Origin: Hermatobates lingyangjiaoensis
Lineage: Eukaryota; Arthropoda; Insecta; Hemiptera; Hermatobatidae
Direction: 5' to 3'
DNA length: 64,000 bases
NCBI GenBank assembly: GCA_026182355.1
Contig: JAPFBL010000171.1
Location: 496,001 to 560,000 of the forward strand
Position numbers and translations under genes: made by a program. The stretch's first letter is position 1, and each line of letters opens with the position of its first letter. Shown one piece after another: positions 1 to 10,944 of this stretch. The notes below the pieces were generated by a model, which saw nothing but the letters and a program-made list of their open reading frames with translations, ran no database searches and was not told the origin of the DNA.

Positions 1-1797
1 ATTGCAATACAGCTTTGAAAAATTGAATTTATTCCGCCGTATGTGAGACTTATCATATCGCACGTCAATAAAAACTAAACCCTGTAACCCTTTTATTTAT
101 TAAATAAGCAAAAATTTTGGGAACTATAATTTGTGGATAAAATTAACATTATCTCTACAGTTTACACGGGAAGAAACTTGTTCCGATGAAGATCTGAGTT
201 ATTTAACAACTCCACTGAGTTGTTGGAAGTCGAAATAAAATAATACAAGTAAATGGAAATTTTTTTGCATAATCGAAACAGTTAAGATGAAGATTAATTG
301 TTGTTCTATATCAAAGGCAATATGTTCAAAATATTTTTATAAAAAAAAAAAAGAAATGAACGAAATAAATTTAATACAATTCCTATCATAGCTATTTTGA
401 ATTTTTCAAAATCCCACAACAGCCTGCAACCAAAAAGTAAGCTATCTTAGCCTACTGCTTAAAATAATTATTACTAATAAGAAAACTATGTAAACTATAT
501 AAACTTTCAACTTATATATAGATAAACACATAAACTAATTATATAAATGATAATAATGTTGAATACGTATAAATTAATTATATAAATATTAACAATGTCA
601 CATATATACATATTAGTTATGTTTATACAAAAACTTTTTTGCAGAAAATAACATTTATGGTAAAAGGAAGGTGTTTGAAACACGTAGTATTTCTTCTCTA
701 GGTTTATCTTCATTGAGTGAAAATGTTGAAGTAGAAGTGGAGAAATAGGAAGTTACGATAAGCCATTCCTGTTTTTTGTATTCTCACTCTATGCAGAAGC
801 TAAAGAAAAACATTCTGTTCTAGATACTTATTACTGTGTTTATAAAAGTTTTTTATTTGGAAACTAATTAAATAGTGTGAAAAAGCGATTTATATTTACT
901 AAGAACTGAAGCTAATTGACATTAGTATTATTAAATTAGATATATTATTATTTAATATAATATACAATATTATACTCGTATAATAATACAATAAATTATT
1001 GTATGTTATTAGTATTCTGAATTTAGTACTGTATTTTTGATATTTCATCTACAGATTTCAGTTTTTGATTATGTGCTACTCAAATTTTAATGTCATATCC
1101 ACGAGCTAAGATCCATTATTCTGCTTTTCTCTAAGAACTTGTTATATGTTACTTTTAAATGTGTCTGCACAGTGATTATCAGGTTGAAAAATATTAACAA
1201 AATTTTCATGACCATAATAATAATGAATGTTGTTGTGGATAAGCGAATATGAACTATGATACAAAATATAAAATGTAGCTATATAGAATATCTAGTAATA
1301 GCACTAAATATATTAATCATATAGTAGCTATGCACAATAGTTTTAGCTTACCAGTGGTGTGTAGTTTACTACGTTTTGTGACAGGTTTCCACTAATTGCA
1401 TAGACTGTGTCTTCTAATTTATCAATTTTTGCATTAGTAAATCTTATTGGAAACCTTGTACCAGGACAGTTTTCATATTTCTCAAACAAAACAATCTTTT
1501 TTGACTGAAACATTTTAATACATGGTTAGTGCAAACAAATAAGCATGGAAGTTATTAGTGTAATTGCTTATGAAGAACAAAACAAAAAACGAAATATACT
1601 GGAAGATGGAAACACACAAGAGAAACTAGGTACAATAATGTACTTAAATAATTCAACATCTGTGAAATGATGAGGAAGGCAAGCAAGTAGGTCACCAGGC
1701 GACTTATCTCTTCTTCCTGTTATGATCTTTATTTTGGTTCTTTATTTTTTTTTTTTTGACGTTATCATTCATGTTAGACCAAACTTTCTTTTTCCTA
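1..1797. other. AT-rich non-coding DNA
   Basis: I see no gene here. The stretch is AT-rich with short poly-A and poly-T runs and many stop codons in all frames. The short open frames have low-complexity I/Y/F/L-rich translations, as expected of random AT-rich DNA. Confidence 0.7.
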
Positions 1798-1798
1798 G

Positions 1799-1848
1799 CA
1801 CACCCACACGCACACACACACACACACACACACACGCAGACACACACT
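1799..1848. repeat. (CA)n microsatellite
   Basis: An almost uninterrupted run of CA dinucleotides, with a few CG or GA interruptions at its edges. A simple repeat with no coding meaning. Confidence 0.95.
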
Positions 1849-2889
1849 TGTATACTCATAATCAGAAAAATGAAAAAAAAAGGAAATCAGCGCCTACTTT
1901 TTTTAAAATAATTTTTCCAACTATTTCAAAATGCCCTTGTTTTCTTTATAGAATCTATAGGTACTATTATAATTGAATATTGTTAACCAATCATTGGTCA
2001 TCTTTAGTACTTTTAGATAATTTTTTTCCTGTGTATAGCGATTTAGAGATTTATGACATGTGTGTATTACACTCTTAACGAGCTACGAAATAGTTCATTT
2101 TTATTGATATCTTGTCTGTCTCTTGGTTTCATACTAGACGTCTCTAAGCTCATCATCATTCGTTTAAACATGTCACCCTTCATGTGCTTACATGAATTGT
2201 TTATAATAGTCTTAAGTACTATTTCTTTGTATAGATATTTTTAGACATTATGTTATTGTCCCACTTTAGTTGTCTACATCTATTCTGAAGTTATGTTCAT
2301 CAAACTTTTTTCTCCTTAGGCTCCATAAGAAAATATGAACCTTCCTATTTTGTTTTGCATTACTACCTATAATTCCAATTATATATATATATAATTTAAA
2401 ATAAAATAAAAATAATAATAATAATAACAAATATATTAATACAAAGTAGTAAAAAGCAAAATAATATAAATAAAATATCTAATCATTTGAAACAGCCCTA
2501 TCTTTTTAAGTTTAGACCTGGTTTACAACGCGCATTCAAAAACCAGATATATGCCTCCTCGGATACTCGTAAAATCAGAGATTTATCCCATAAATAAATT
2601 ATTATTTATGCACTATTACTTTATTTTAATCATCCTCATTAATAGTATTATTATTCTGGGAGCCCAGCACTATGTGCATAAATTCATTTCACCTCCTTAC
2701 CCAAAAAAGAAAAAGAAATTATTAAGTATTTATTATTTATAATCCTGGATTTTCTTTAGTTTCAGTTCCTCTTAATTTTCTTCTTAATTTCCATCATCAT
2801 AATTTTTTGGGTTTTTATTATTTATATTTCCTCATATATATTTCTCAGCTCTTCGCTTATTTCTAGTTAATTTTTCATACTTTACTTAA
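1849..2889. other. AT-rich non-coding DNA with A/T triplet repeats
   Basis: No gene supported. It contains an AATA/ATA-rich low-complexity patch near 2396-2430 and a short (TA)n near 2382. A 39-codon minus-strand frame around 2070-2190 is open but has no recognisable motif or splice signal. Confidence 0.6.
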
Positions 2890-3060
2890 ACCGGGTACGC
2901 GTGTGACAACACTGTTGTCACCAACCGTCACTACGCAAGTTTGCTTAGCGTCCCTATCTCGACTGTCTTGATGACGGTTCAACCAAAAATTAGAGACAGT
3001 AAGTGTGTGTTCGTTTCTATGTTTTGTGTCAAAGGTTTACTGTGAATATATATATATATT
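2890..3060 (+). mobile_element. decayed Penelope-like terminus (hammerhead-like remnant)
   Basis: Around 2967-2990 a TTGATGA core is followed by a GGTT/AACC stem and an A-rich block instead of GAA. Downstream text (GTAAGTGTGTGTTC and following) resembles the segment after the ribozyme-like core at 5060. The piece ends in a (TA)n run at 3046-3058, as the better copies do. This is read as an old, non-functional copy; identification rests on pattern only. Confidence 0.35.
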
Positions 3061-3282
3061 CGCCGTTATTTTTCTTATTCTTTTTTTTGTAACTTATATT
3101 TTTTCTCTACTACCAATTTTAAGTTATTATATTACATTTTTTAATTGTTTTTTATATATATTTCTCATGTTTCTATTTCCTTCCCCTTTATACTTCTATA
3201 CATTTTTTTCAATCTCAACTCTTTGATTACTAGAATTAGTAATAATAAATTCCGTCATACCTCGTAAAGTCTCTGAAAAGCT

Positions 3283-3319
3283 CGACCTGTTTCGGGTCCG
3301 TCTGGATAACATCTTCAAG
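3283..3319 (-). ncRNA. hammerhead-ribozyme-like motif, left arm
   Basis: On the minus strand a TTGAAGA box is followed by a damaged helix II ending in GGACCC, then GAA and an ACAGGU block. In the partner arm that last block is the perfect palindrome ACCGGU. Flanking GTTC and GAGC can form helix I with one G-U pair. Position 3 is U, not C, so activity is doubtful. Confidence 0.4.
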
Positions 3320-3409
3320 AACACCTAACTGAGTGTGAATGTTGTTTTCCTATAACCTACCTATATATAGCATCTACATTGTGTAATCAGTGTTGTGTGT
3401 GTAGGTGCT

Positions 3410-3445
3410 CTTGAAGATGGGATCCAGTCGGACCCGAAACCGGTC
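3410..3445 (+). ncRNA. hammerhead-ribozyme-like motif, right arm
   Basis: TTGAAGA, one extra U, a helix II of GGG(A)TCC paired with GGACCC around an AGTC loop, GAA, then self-complementary ACCGGU as a loopless helix III, and C as the cleavage-site base. C3 is replaced by U. Flanking GCTC and AAGC pair at three of four positions as helix I. Confidence 0.5.
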
Positions 3446-3561
3446 AAGCTTTTCAGAGACTTTACGAGGTATGACGGAATGTATTATTACTAATTCTAAT
3501 ATTACTAACCTCAGTGGAACTAAACCATTAACTATCTTTGATTACTGTTATTATTTTCTCC

Positions 3562-3812
3562 TACGCGGCAGCACTGCTTTAGTTCTCCAACTAACAGTTG
3601 ACTGTTGTCCCTCCGTCAATTCACTTCTTCTCCTGAAGACGTCCGCCATAACGTTTAAAACATTAAAAAGTGAGCTTTATGTTAGGTTTCAGTCAATTTG
3701 TGGCAGTTTATTATTTTATATATATAGTTTGTTATTTTAATGTATATATATATATATAAATTCAAAACGAATTTATTTTATTTAAAAAAGTCCTCTGGAC
3801 CGTTTCTTTTAA
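3562..3812 (+). mobile_element. Penelope-like family A terminus, decayed
   Basis: Matches, with many differences, the right arm of the palindrome at 38.7-38.9 kb: CGGCAGCACTGCTTTAG, CCCTCCGTCAATTCACTTC, then a decayed hammerhead core (CTGAAGA, 3633-3664), AAGTGAG, and a terminal GTCC/GGACC hairpin near 3790. It lies between (TA)n tracts. Non-coding remnant; the GAA of the core is lost. Confidence 0.65.
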
Positions 3813-3842
3813 ATATATATATATATATATATATATTATATA
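3733..3842. repeat. (TA)n tracts at a Penelope-like boundary
   Basis: Two TA dinucleotide runs, at about 3740-3760 and 3811-3840. The second sits exactly at the junction between the family A fragment and the left arm of the next foldback. Confidence 0.9.
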
Positions 3843-3892
3843 CACTTTAACACATAGAAAAGAACACAGAAAGACACTACAGAACTCACTTC

Positions 3893-3918
3893 GATATTTC
3901 GACATCCGTCGTCATCGG
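3893..3918 (-). ncRNA. hammerhead-like core, left arm of 1.3 kb foldback
   Basis: Inverted partner of the core at 5060-5085, with a T-to-C change in the first box (CCGATGA instead of CTGATGA). The rest (GAC/GTC helix II, GAA, AUAU, C) is kept. The change hits an invariant core position, so this arm is probably inactive. Confidence 0.45.
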
Positions 3919-4299
3919 GAAGAAGTGCGAAGTACTCGCGTTGAGAAGCAAACTGCTACTGGCCTCCAGAGTAACTCGTGGAACCACCGCAATGCTGCTC
4001 CCCAGCGGAGGAGAGGAAAAATAGAAATCCTTCCAATATTTATTTAGAAAACAAGATAAAAAATATATAAAATACGAAATAATAATAATAAAAAAATAAT
4101 AATAATAAAATAATAATAATAATAATTAATAATAAAATAAAAAAAATAAAAAAAAAAATTAATGGTACAGGTTGAGACCAGGAGGAGAACGAGCCCCAAG
4201 GAGGCTTTTTCCCAGGTTCCCACAGGCTCGGCGCTGTTATTAGGGAGTTCTTTCCTATACTTTCTTCTTCTTCGTCTACTTCTCCTATTTTCAGTCAGT

Positions 4300-4800
4300 C
4301 CCCTACTTTCTCCTACCGTAGACCTTCCAACCTTAAATCCATTTTTACCCATATTTCCAACAGCCCCTGTGCTAGCAGAGGGATGAAGCGATGTGAACGC
4401 CGTAACTGCCAAACCTGTCCCCTAATTAACTCCAGTCCTTACTTTACTTCCCCTCTCAGTAACGACTCCTATCCTGTTCCTTCTGATACATCTTGCACTT
4501 CCTGTAACTGCGTTTACCGTTTGGAGTGTACTCGATGTGATGCTTTTTACGTTGGCTTGGCTTCAACCAAGCTGAGCCTGCGTATTGAACAATCACAGGG
4601 CGTCCGTTGGTCAGCGCAGAGACCTACCCATAGCTATCCATGCTAATTCCCATGACCTCCCTTTCAATGATTGTTTCAGGGTACAAATCCTCAAACAAAT
4701 CCCCGAGTCTAATTCCCATGTCACTCTTAGAGCTTCCGAAGAGGCATTCATATGCCTCCTTGGGGCCCGTTCTCCTCCTGGTCTCAACCTGTACCGTTAA
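4300..4800 (+). pseudogene. Penelope-like GIY-YIG endonuclease C-terminus, frameshifted
   Basis: C-terminal part of a PLE polyprotein. The frame contains an RRPSNLK linker motif, a cysteine-rich segment (CERRNCQTCP, then CTSCNC and CTRC) and FYVG followed by SLR, the usual PLE version of the GIY-YIG core. After a one-base shift near 4585-4590 the second half continues with H-A-N-S-H, then RASEEAFICLLGAR with the family's catalytic Glu, and ends PGLNLYR plus stop. The reverse transcriptase is missing. The last 47 bp are also present inverted at the left (about 4160-4205). In life the domain would nick target DNA for reverse transcription; this copy is broken. Confidence 0.8.
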
Positions 4801-5059
4801 TTTTTTTTTTTTTTATTTTATTATTATTATTTTATTATTATTATTTTATTATTATTATTATTATTATTTTATTATTATTATTTTTTTTATTATTATTATT
4901 TCGTATTTTATATATTTTTTATCTTGTTTTCTAAATAAATATTGGAAGGATTTCTATTTTTCCTCTCCTCCGCTGGGGAGCAGCATTGAGGTGGTTCCAC
5001 GAGTTACTCTGGAGGCCAGTAGCAGTTTGCTTCTCAACGCGAGTACTTCGCACTTCTTC

Positions 5060-5085
5060 CTGATGACGACGGATGTCGAAATATC
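5060..5085 (+). ncRNA. hammerhead-ribozyme-like motif, family A
   Basis: CTGATGA, one extra C, helix II GAC-GGAT-GTC, GAA, self-complementary AUAU as a minimal helix III, then C at the cleavage position. The bases just before the first box (CTTC) and just after the cleavage base (GAAG) are perfectly complementary and can form helix I. The only departure from the textbook core is the extra base between A9 and helix II. Small PLE hammerheads with very short helix III are known to act as dimers; activity here is inferred. Confidence 0.6.
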
Positions 5086-5366
5086 GAAGTGAGTTCTGTA
5101 GTGTCTTTCTGTGTTCTTTTCTATGTGTTAAAGTGTTTATTGTCCACACGGACCTTTCATTTTATTCGAAGTATATATTATATATATTCCAAGGTAAAAC
5201 TAATTTCCTTTTGTCTGATACTTTTAAATAGATGTGTACTGAACAACTCTGATTATAAAATAACCTTTTGTATGTATCTGTTGGTCTTAAAAAAATGTGT
5301 GTTAGTTCTCTATGTGAGTTGTAGATTGTTTTGATAAATGTATTATAGTCTTACTCTAATTTTAGC

Positions 5367-5399
5367 CTTGAAGATGATGTACAAATACATCGAAACGTC
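5367..5399 (+). ncRNA. hammerhead-ribozyme-like motif
   Basis: TTGAAGA, extra U, a perfect 6 bp helix II (GATGTA/TACATC, loop CAAA), GAA, palindromic ACGU, then C. Flanking GCC and GGC can pair as helix I. C3 is U. It is followed after about 60 bp by (TA)n. Confidence 0.55.
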
Positions 5400-5453
5400 G
5401 GCCTAGAAAGGAGTTTATTTTCTTTTATTTGACCTAGCCCTCAATAACAAAAC

Positions 5454-5454
<1 letters not shown>

Positions 5455-5493
<39 letters not shown>

Positions 5494-5504
5494 ATATTAG
5501 TTTA

Positions 5505-5536
<32 letters not shown>

Positions 5537-5550
5537 CTGTGTGTATGTAT
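5455..5550. repeat. (TA)n and (GT)n microsatellites
   Basis: TA runs at 5459-5487 and 5504-5522, followed by a (GT)n run and GTGTATGTATATTT. The tract abuts the truncated end of the minus-strand PLE fragment that follows. Confidence 0.95.
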
Positions 5551-5707
5551 ATTTATTTGTCTGCGTTTGTAGGCAAATAATATTCTGTTAGACAAGTTAT
5601 ATTAAACTTTGCAGCAGCTTTTGCATTCATTAACCTTATGCTGGTAGCCTCCAGTTTGCGTACTAACGTTCGCTGGGTTGCCTCTAATTCCCATATTAAA
5701 GTAGCCA
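5551..5707 (-). pseudogene. Penelope-like N-terminal coding fragment
   Basis: Read on the minus strand, the frame contains LATLIWELE, LVRKLEAT, MNAKAAAKFN, then a Cys and YYLPTNA. This matches the N-terminal PLE segment at 40.8-40.97 kb (VIRKLESVNKKL, NAEAAAYFN, LLPLYTN). It stops at the same codon as the other copies and is followed by (CA)n/(TA)n. N-terminal part only, no RT. Confidence 0.7.
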
Positions 5708-7410
5708 GAGACAGTTACAACACAATATCACTGAACATTTCACCATAATCCAAAGGTAGAGCGTCTTTTTCTAATAAAAATTCTGAAGAATGATGGTCCA
5801 GAAGTTTTTCAATTCTGTGCCTCGAACAGTTGGTTATGTCTAGACACGCTATGCTTTTTATTAATTATTAAGTCTAATTTCAATCAATTCTATTGCTGTT
5901 TACTTTTGCATGTCACAGTCATAGCATATCACTCCTGAATATGACAACATCACTCTTAAGACTGCAGTGTGAATACCCCTTCCATTTAAGATTAAAGGCA
6001 CAAGTTGATCGAACGAGTCTCTTGCAGGATACTGTTGTTTGACAAGTTTTTCACCGTGTTTAATACATTATATTTATAGTTAAATTTTTCATCTGAATAA
6101 GCTCTAAAATTCTAAATCTCTGAAAGCTCAACTTTAACACTTTTATTAAATAAATTAACTACTTTTCATTTCCTTGTGAAGTGTGTGGTAGATATTTTGA
6201 TAGGTTTTGTGTCCTGTCCTTGCAGTGACCCATCATTTAGCAAGTTAAAAAGGATGTCACATAAATTTTGAGATAGTATTAACATTAGTACTTTTGGAAT
6301 CAAAATTTGCTTTTCAGAGTATGTTACCTATAATAACATTCATTTCAGTAGCCAAAAAGTCATTTATTACCAGAGACAGAAATAATAGACATAATACACC
6401 TTTCTAGAGTTCGTAGTTGTGATTGCTTTGCAGTATGTTATATATTTACATTATTTACTATTTGAATTAACAATGTAATTACTCATTACTCTCAAAAGAG
6501 AGTGAAGAGTCCATTCTGCATATCTTGCTCTGTATGAATTAACAAACATGAAGTAAAACATCCTCATATTGGCATAACTGAATCAACCTTACGTGCTGAT
6601 GGACACTCAAAAATCAACAGCATGTTTTCATTCATTCAAATAATGATGTTCTCCAACAAGCTATAGCATTAACTATGTAATCTCACATATTATAAACGTG
6701 AATTTTAAAAACAACAATGGAATTAAGCTAAAAACATATGTATGAGTTACTGAAAAGAAAAATCTACATTTTAACAATATATGTGTAAACTTTATATAAT
6801 TGAAACTTTTCTTACCGATAGCAGACCCTAGTAAAACTATGAAAAATACTGACCTAATGAAAAAAAAAGAAGTAATTAGTTTTAAGGTTGTGAGAGAGAT
6901 AGGAAGTGTACGGTAGAGGTCAAGGATATAGACCATTAAAGGGTGTCAGGTCCCTCTCCGAGGTTAAGCAAACAATCTATGATCCTTACTCCCAGTCTTG
7001 CCACTCTAACTGCTCTAGTTAATCTCAGTTTGCCCATTATTTACCGTTACTACCAGTATTACTTTAGACTTAGATGTAGTAACAGAGCATTACTTAACAC
7101 GAAGATGAACTAGATATCCCAAAATGTTACTAACGTTGTATCTTACATACACATTTATATAATAACATAAATATTTCACAACTTAGTGCATTTATTAATT
7201 ATCAATCGTATCTTTTCTTTTCGAATATGTCTCAAAAACCTATAAATAATACCAACAGCTGACTATAAAATGTAATTCAATTTCAAGAAATGAAAAATAT
7301 AAGTTCTGAATTTAAAATCCACCAGCACATGTTATTAAAATTTATTTTTAAAAGATGATTTATTGCCGAGATGATTCAGTATATAACAAAATATCACAAT
7401 AAATACAAAC
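5708..7410. other. non-coding DNA, nothing recognised
   Basis: No gene or clear repeat. A patch of near-average base composition at 6940-7060 shows no open frame with convincing splice sites. The minus-strand open frame at 6673-6936 is hydrophobic low-complexity sequence and is not credible. Confidence 0.55.
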
Positions 7411-7416
7411 AAACAT

Positions 7417-7607
7417 CAATGTCCAAACCATAGAAAGTAATCAGAAAAAAGATTAAAATCTTTCAATCTTAACAAGCGGTTTTCGCCAGAGTCAAATCCC
7501 AACCGACAACTCAAAACTCATTTGAGATTTAACTCTAATGAATACTGCTTGTTACGGTTCAAAGATCTTTGTTTTTTTCTATTTCCTTACCGTGATTTGA
7601 ACGTTAA
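7417..7607. mobile_element. foldback of Penelope-like family C termini, decayed
   Basis: Left arm 7417-7498 (minus) and right arm about 7526-7607 (plus) are inverted, diverged copies of the family C terminus seen intact at 10.7 kb. Both ribozyme-like cores are recognisable but mutated: CTGGCGA on the left and CTAATGA on the right, both followed by CCGCTTGTTA-like helix II sequence. The right arm runs into (TA)n at 7610-7624. Confidence 0.65.
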
Positions 7608-7624
7608 TTCAATATATATATATA

Positions 7625-7752
7625 CTCCGCAGAGCGGAGTCACCGCTCTGCCTTCCTGCGGGACTCTTCGACGATGCTCGAAACATAGAAGTGAGGTATT
7701 CCTGTGTCTACCTGTGTGCTACCTTCTTTTTAATTGGTTTATATATATATAA
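7625..7752 (+). mobile_element. Penelope-like terminus fragment between (TA)n tracts
   Basis: Shares TGCGGGACTCTTC, a TCGAAAC-like core remnant, AAGT-AG and TATTCCTGTGTCTA-like text with the element at 60.1-60.2 kb. A short inverted pair (CAGAGCGG and CCGCTCTG) lies at its start. It is flanked by (TA)n on both sides. Confidence 0.5.
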
Positions 7753-7799
7753 CTATTACTGTTAAAAAGCCAATAGCTGTTAATTATTTTTTCTTCAAC

Positions 7800-7931
7800 C
7801 AAGCAAGTGCTAATCAACAATGGTTACTCAAACAAATATTTCGACAACGTTCTAAGACGCTACCTGGAGAATAAATTCACCTCAGACAATAAGAGGCTAA
7901 AGACAGGCACAAACCACAAAATCTTCTAAAA
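7800..7931 (+). pseudogene. Penelope-like post-RT coding fragment
   Basis: An open frame reads QVLINNGYSN, then RRYLENKF and GTNHKIF. It aligns with the VLVNNGFSN to LFYKGYF part of the intact PLE protein (about residues 252-296), between RT and endonuclease. Only this piece is left; flanks are AT-rich. Confidence 0.6.
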
Positions 7932-9570
7932 AGATTAATTCTATTAAAGTATTTCTTCTATTAATTTTAATAATAGATTACATAATAAGAAAAAAAAATG
8001 TTGAGCAATAAATATTGTGTAAAGAGCATATTTGGCCCTAGATATTTCTTCTGCGCAGAATAGAAATATGTATTTTTTTTGCAGTTTTAATGTAAAAGGG
8101 GTCTGGATAACTGGAATTAGGTTTTGAACAAGGAAACAGTCATTAAAATTGATGTTGCGAGAGATTACTTGGACTGCGATAAGATGGATACTGCACTGGC
8201 CGACGAATGCTTAATGACAATTTATAGGCAAGCTCAGAATGGTTGATTCTAAACCGATACAAATAGCACCACACTAAGGATAGTAATAGGATAAGTTTCA
8301 GCTAGGATGTGCACATCATTCTATTCATTCAACTAAATCTGGAGGCTTGAAAGAGATATAAGACGGGATGCCTTTCAGGTTAGAAGGTTATTGTTCTGAT
8401 ATATTATATAGCGGGTTCATGAAATAGAGCCGAAGCGAAAGAAAACGAATATAGAAGTAAAAAATATCTTTTTAATATTAGTGGGAAGCTATTGACATCT
8501 AAAGTGTGGTAATGGAGAAAGCAGAATCAGCTCCACCCTTTTGAGTCAATATTACAGCTAGTAATTTTGAGTAATTTTGTTACAGCTAGTAACTTTGAGT
8601 ACGGTATCAAACCTAGTAAACAAGAATATGAATAAGAAAAGAAGAATTGCCGAGTTTTGAAAATGTATGTTGAAATAATTGTAACGGTGTTTTGGATTGT
8701 TAAAACTTGATAAATGTGATTGAGCAGAAATTGAATCACATTCTTAACATTTGGAAAGTGGCAAGGATTATTATTAGCAACTGATATTACCAATATTAGT
8801 AACACTATTGAAATCAAGTTACTGCTAAATAGAGATCATTTTTATGTCAGCAGAAATGGAAAAACCAACAAAGTAGACGAAGTATTCTGAGAAAGATAGA
8901 AAGTGCGTTGAAAGGAAAACTGACACCATCAAGTAGATAGAGTAAATATTACATATTTTTTTATAATTGTAAAAGTGTGATTTTTTTAAAAATTTTTTTA
9001 AAAATTCATGTTTAGGCATTAAAGTTTTATTAATTTGAAGAAGCAACAGAACCGCTGGTATGAAGTTCTTGATAGATTAGGACCTTGAGACAAAAGAGTT
9101 TTATAAATTAACATAATTAGATGTGATCGAGTGAGGCATTAAGGCAGGAAACGAAATGTGATTGCTGCAATTAGGTTATGAACTGGTTAGAGAGGGTAGA
9201 ATGAGGCATTTTAGAAGTTAAAACCCTTAGGAGCTATATTAAGATCAAGGCAACCGGAAATTAAGTCGATAATGGAAAGGGAAGCTTTTACATTTGAGAA
9301 AAGTAATTAACATTATTCAGCCGATATGCAATGGAATAGTCATTCCAACATTGAATTGAAAATTATAAAACAGAAAAAAATAAACAAATTAAATATCTAA
9401 ATGAAAATTGCTTTAAAAGAGTAAAATAAACCAAGAAAAATAGAATACATCAACTTAGAAAAAACATTAAAAAGAGCTATATAAGTTTTAAAGAAAGAGA
9501 ATTGAATTGAAAATTAGAAGCATGTTATATGCTTGCTGTTAATAAAGAATGTACCCACCTAGAACATTAC
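7932..9570. other. non-coding DNA with one short tandem duplication
   Basis: No gene supported. A 28 bp unit (TTACAGCTAGTAA...TTTGAGTA) is duplicated in tandem at 8552-8601. The minus-strand open frames at 8527-9046 are low-complexity and lack recognisable motifs. Confidence 0.55.
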
Positions 9571-9574
9571 TTAC

Positions 9575-10657
9575 CAATGCTATGTGGCTTCGCTATGTTG
9601 ACGATGTTTTATGTATTTGTCCAGATGATCAAAATGGCACTTTTTCGGATACCCTCAACATGTTTGTTCCCTCTATTGAATTTGCAATCGAATTATAAAA
9701 AAACAATAAACTGCCTTTCCTAAACATACTTTTGCATCGAAATAATAACAAATTGAATAATAGTATTTTTAGAATATTTATAGTATTTCTTCTCTGCAAA
9801 CACCCTCAGTGTCAAAAAAACTGTTTTTAATAGTTTGTTCTTGAGATCTTACCATCTAAAATTTACAGTGAACCATTTATAGAGGAAGGAATGAAATATA
9901 TTTAAAAAATTTCAAACTCTCTTATTTATACAAAAAAAGTTAATTGATTGCGTTATGAAAAAAGTCAAACAATCTATGATATCATCTGAAAATGAGGAAC
10001 GTTTTTCAAAAAGGAATTTGGTAACAATTCTCTATAGTTTATGCTTAAAAGACATACCATACTTTATAAAAAATTTAGATATCTCAGTTATATTTAGTAG
10101 TGGTGATAATTTGTAAACAGGCTTGTTCAGAAATCCAACAGAAATTGGAAAAAACTGTGGTCAAAAACAGAATTCCGTGCAAGGATTGCGAATTATCTTA
10201 CATTAGACAGACAGGAAAAGGAATTGACACAAGGATTAAGTAACATCAGTATTTCATTAGAAGACAGGATGATAAAAGTGCCTTGTTCCTACATATTAGA
10301 GACAAAAATCACTTAATCAACTGGGATGAAGCAAAGGAGTTGGTATTTAGGTCATGTGAAAGAAAAAGAAACATTGTTGAAAGCACCTTCATAAAAGCCT
10401 TTTCTAAAAGCTTAGCCAACACTAGTCCAGGCCTTTTTAAATTGGATGAATTTATGATTGAAGGAATCGTTAAACAAATTAAGGCTATTTCTAATGTAAT
10501 ACTGTCCATAGGGACAAATACTGTCGATGATGCCAATCTTAACTCAACTATAAATCAAAATTCATAATCTGCCCACAACTTATATTCACTTGCTCCCTGC
10601 CGACGTGATAAACGAAAGGCCTCAGAGCGATTATCTTCAATAATTTGTGGTGAGTTT
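9575..10657 (+). pseudogene. Penelope-like RT and GIY-YIG endonuclease, decayed (family C)
   Basis: Truncated PLE starting near the RT active site. RYVDDVL (about 9588-9608) is the YxDD box, followed by IEFAIEL and KLPFLNILL, the usual post-YxDD motif. A decayed middle with stops and shifts follows, then the endonuclease: an IPC-DC cysteine pair, YI-QTGKG, FLHIRDKNH and an ESTFIKAFSK segment that should hold the catalytic Glu. The last part (10,283-10,567) is a clean frame ending at 10,567. The 3' untranslated region (10,568-10,657) includes GAAAGGCCTCAGAGCGA, which recurs at about 49.35 and 59.87 kb. Family C ribozyme-like units lie directly downstream. Several in-frame stops make it non-functional. 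Confidence 0.75.
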
Positions 10658-10714
10658 CCTGATATATATATATATCAATGATCAAACCACAATAAGAAAT
10701 GGGAAAACAAGACT

Positions 10715-10749
10715 AAGATCTTTCAACCGTAACAAGCGGTCTTCGTCAG
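10715..10749 (-). ncRNA. hammerhead-ribozyme-like motif, family C
   Basis: On the minus strand: CTGACGA, extra A, helix II GACCG/CGGTT (one G-U) around CTTGTTA, GAA, palindromic AGAUCU as loopless helix III, then U. Flanks GACT and AGTC pair perfectly as helix I. All three helices are present; only the extra base before helix II is unusual. Confidence 0.6.
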
Positions 10750-10833
10750 AGTCAAAAACCCAACTGAGTTATTGTGGTTTGATCATTGATTGTTGTTTCA
10801 CGTGTTTATGTGAAATCTTTATATATATATATA

Positions 10834-10872
<39 letters not shown>

Positions 10873-10909
10873 ATGATCAAACCACAATAAGAAATGGGAA
10901 AACAAGACT

Positions 10910-10944
10910 AAGATCTTTCAACCGTAACAAGTGGTCTTCGTCAG
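10910..10944 (-). ncRNA. hammerhead-ribozyme-like motif, family C
   Basis: Same as the 10,715 copy except for one change (GCGG to GTGG on the plus strand) in helix II. CTGACGA, GAA, AGAUCU and U are intact. The inverted partner at about 10,983-11,022 is damaged by a short insertion and base changes. Confidence 0.55.

Larger units (their letters stand above)
3226..3507. mobile_element. foldback of two Penelope-like termini
   Basis: Two arms of about 100 bp (3226-3328 and 3402-3507) are inverted copies of each other around a spacer of about 73 bp. Each arm carries a hammerhead-like core pointing outward. The arms have diverged at a modest number of positions, so the structure is older than the 38 kb and 63 kb palindromes. 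No coding sequence remains. Confidence 0.75.
3846..5133. mobile_element. 1.3 kb Penelope-like foldback with endonuclease fragment
   Basis: Arms 3846-4205 and 4754-5133 are inverted copies of each other. They contain the end of the PLE coding region, an A/T triplet-rich 3' untranslated stretch, and a hammerhead-like core at each outer end. The 4206-4753 loop carries the rest of the GIY-YIG domain in plus orientation. The arms differ mainly in the length of the triplet-rich tract. This looks like a 5'-truncated family A copy whose 3' end was also copied in inverted orientation, probably by template switching at insertion. (TA)n lies on the left edge; a GTCC/GGACC hairpin and TA-rich DNA follow on the right. 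Confidence 0.8.

Noticed and set aside
6940..7060. SINE fragment or exon in a less AT-rich patch
   Set aside because: GGTCCCTCTCCGAGG vaguely resembles the SINE core, but the rest of the core and any B box are missing, and no frame has both splice sites.
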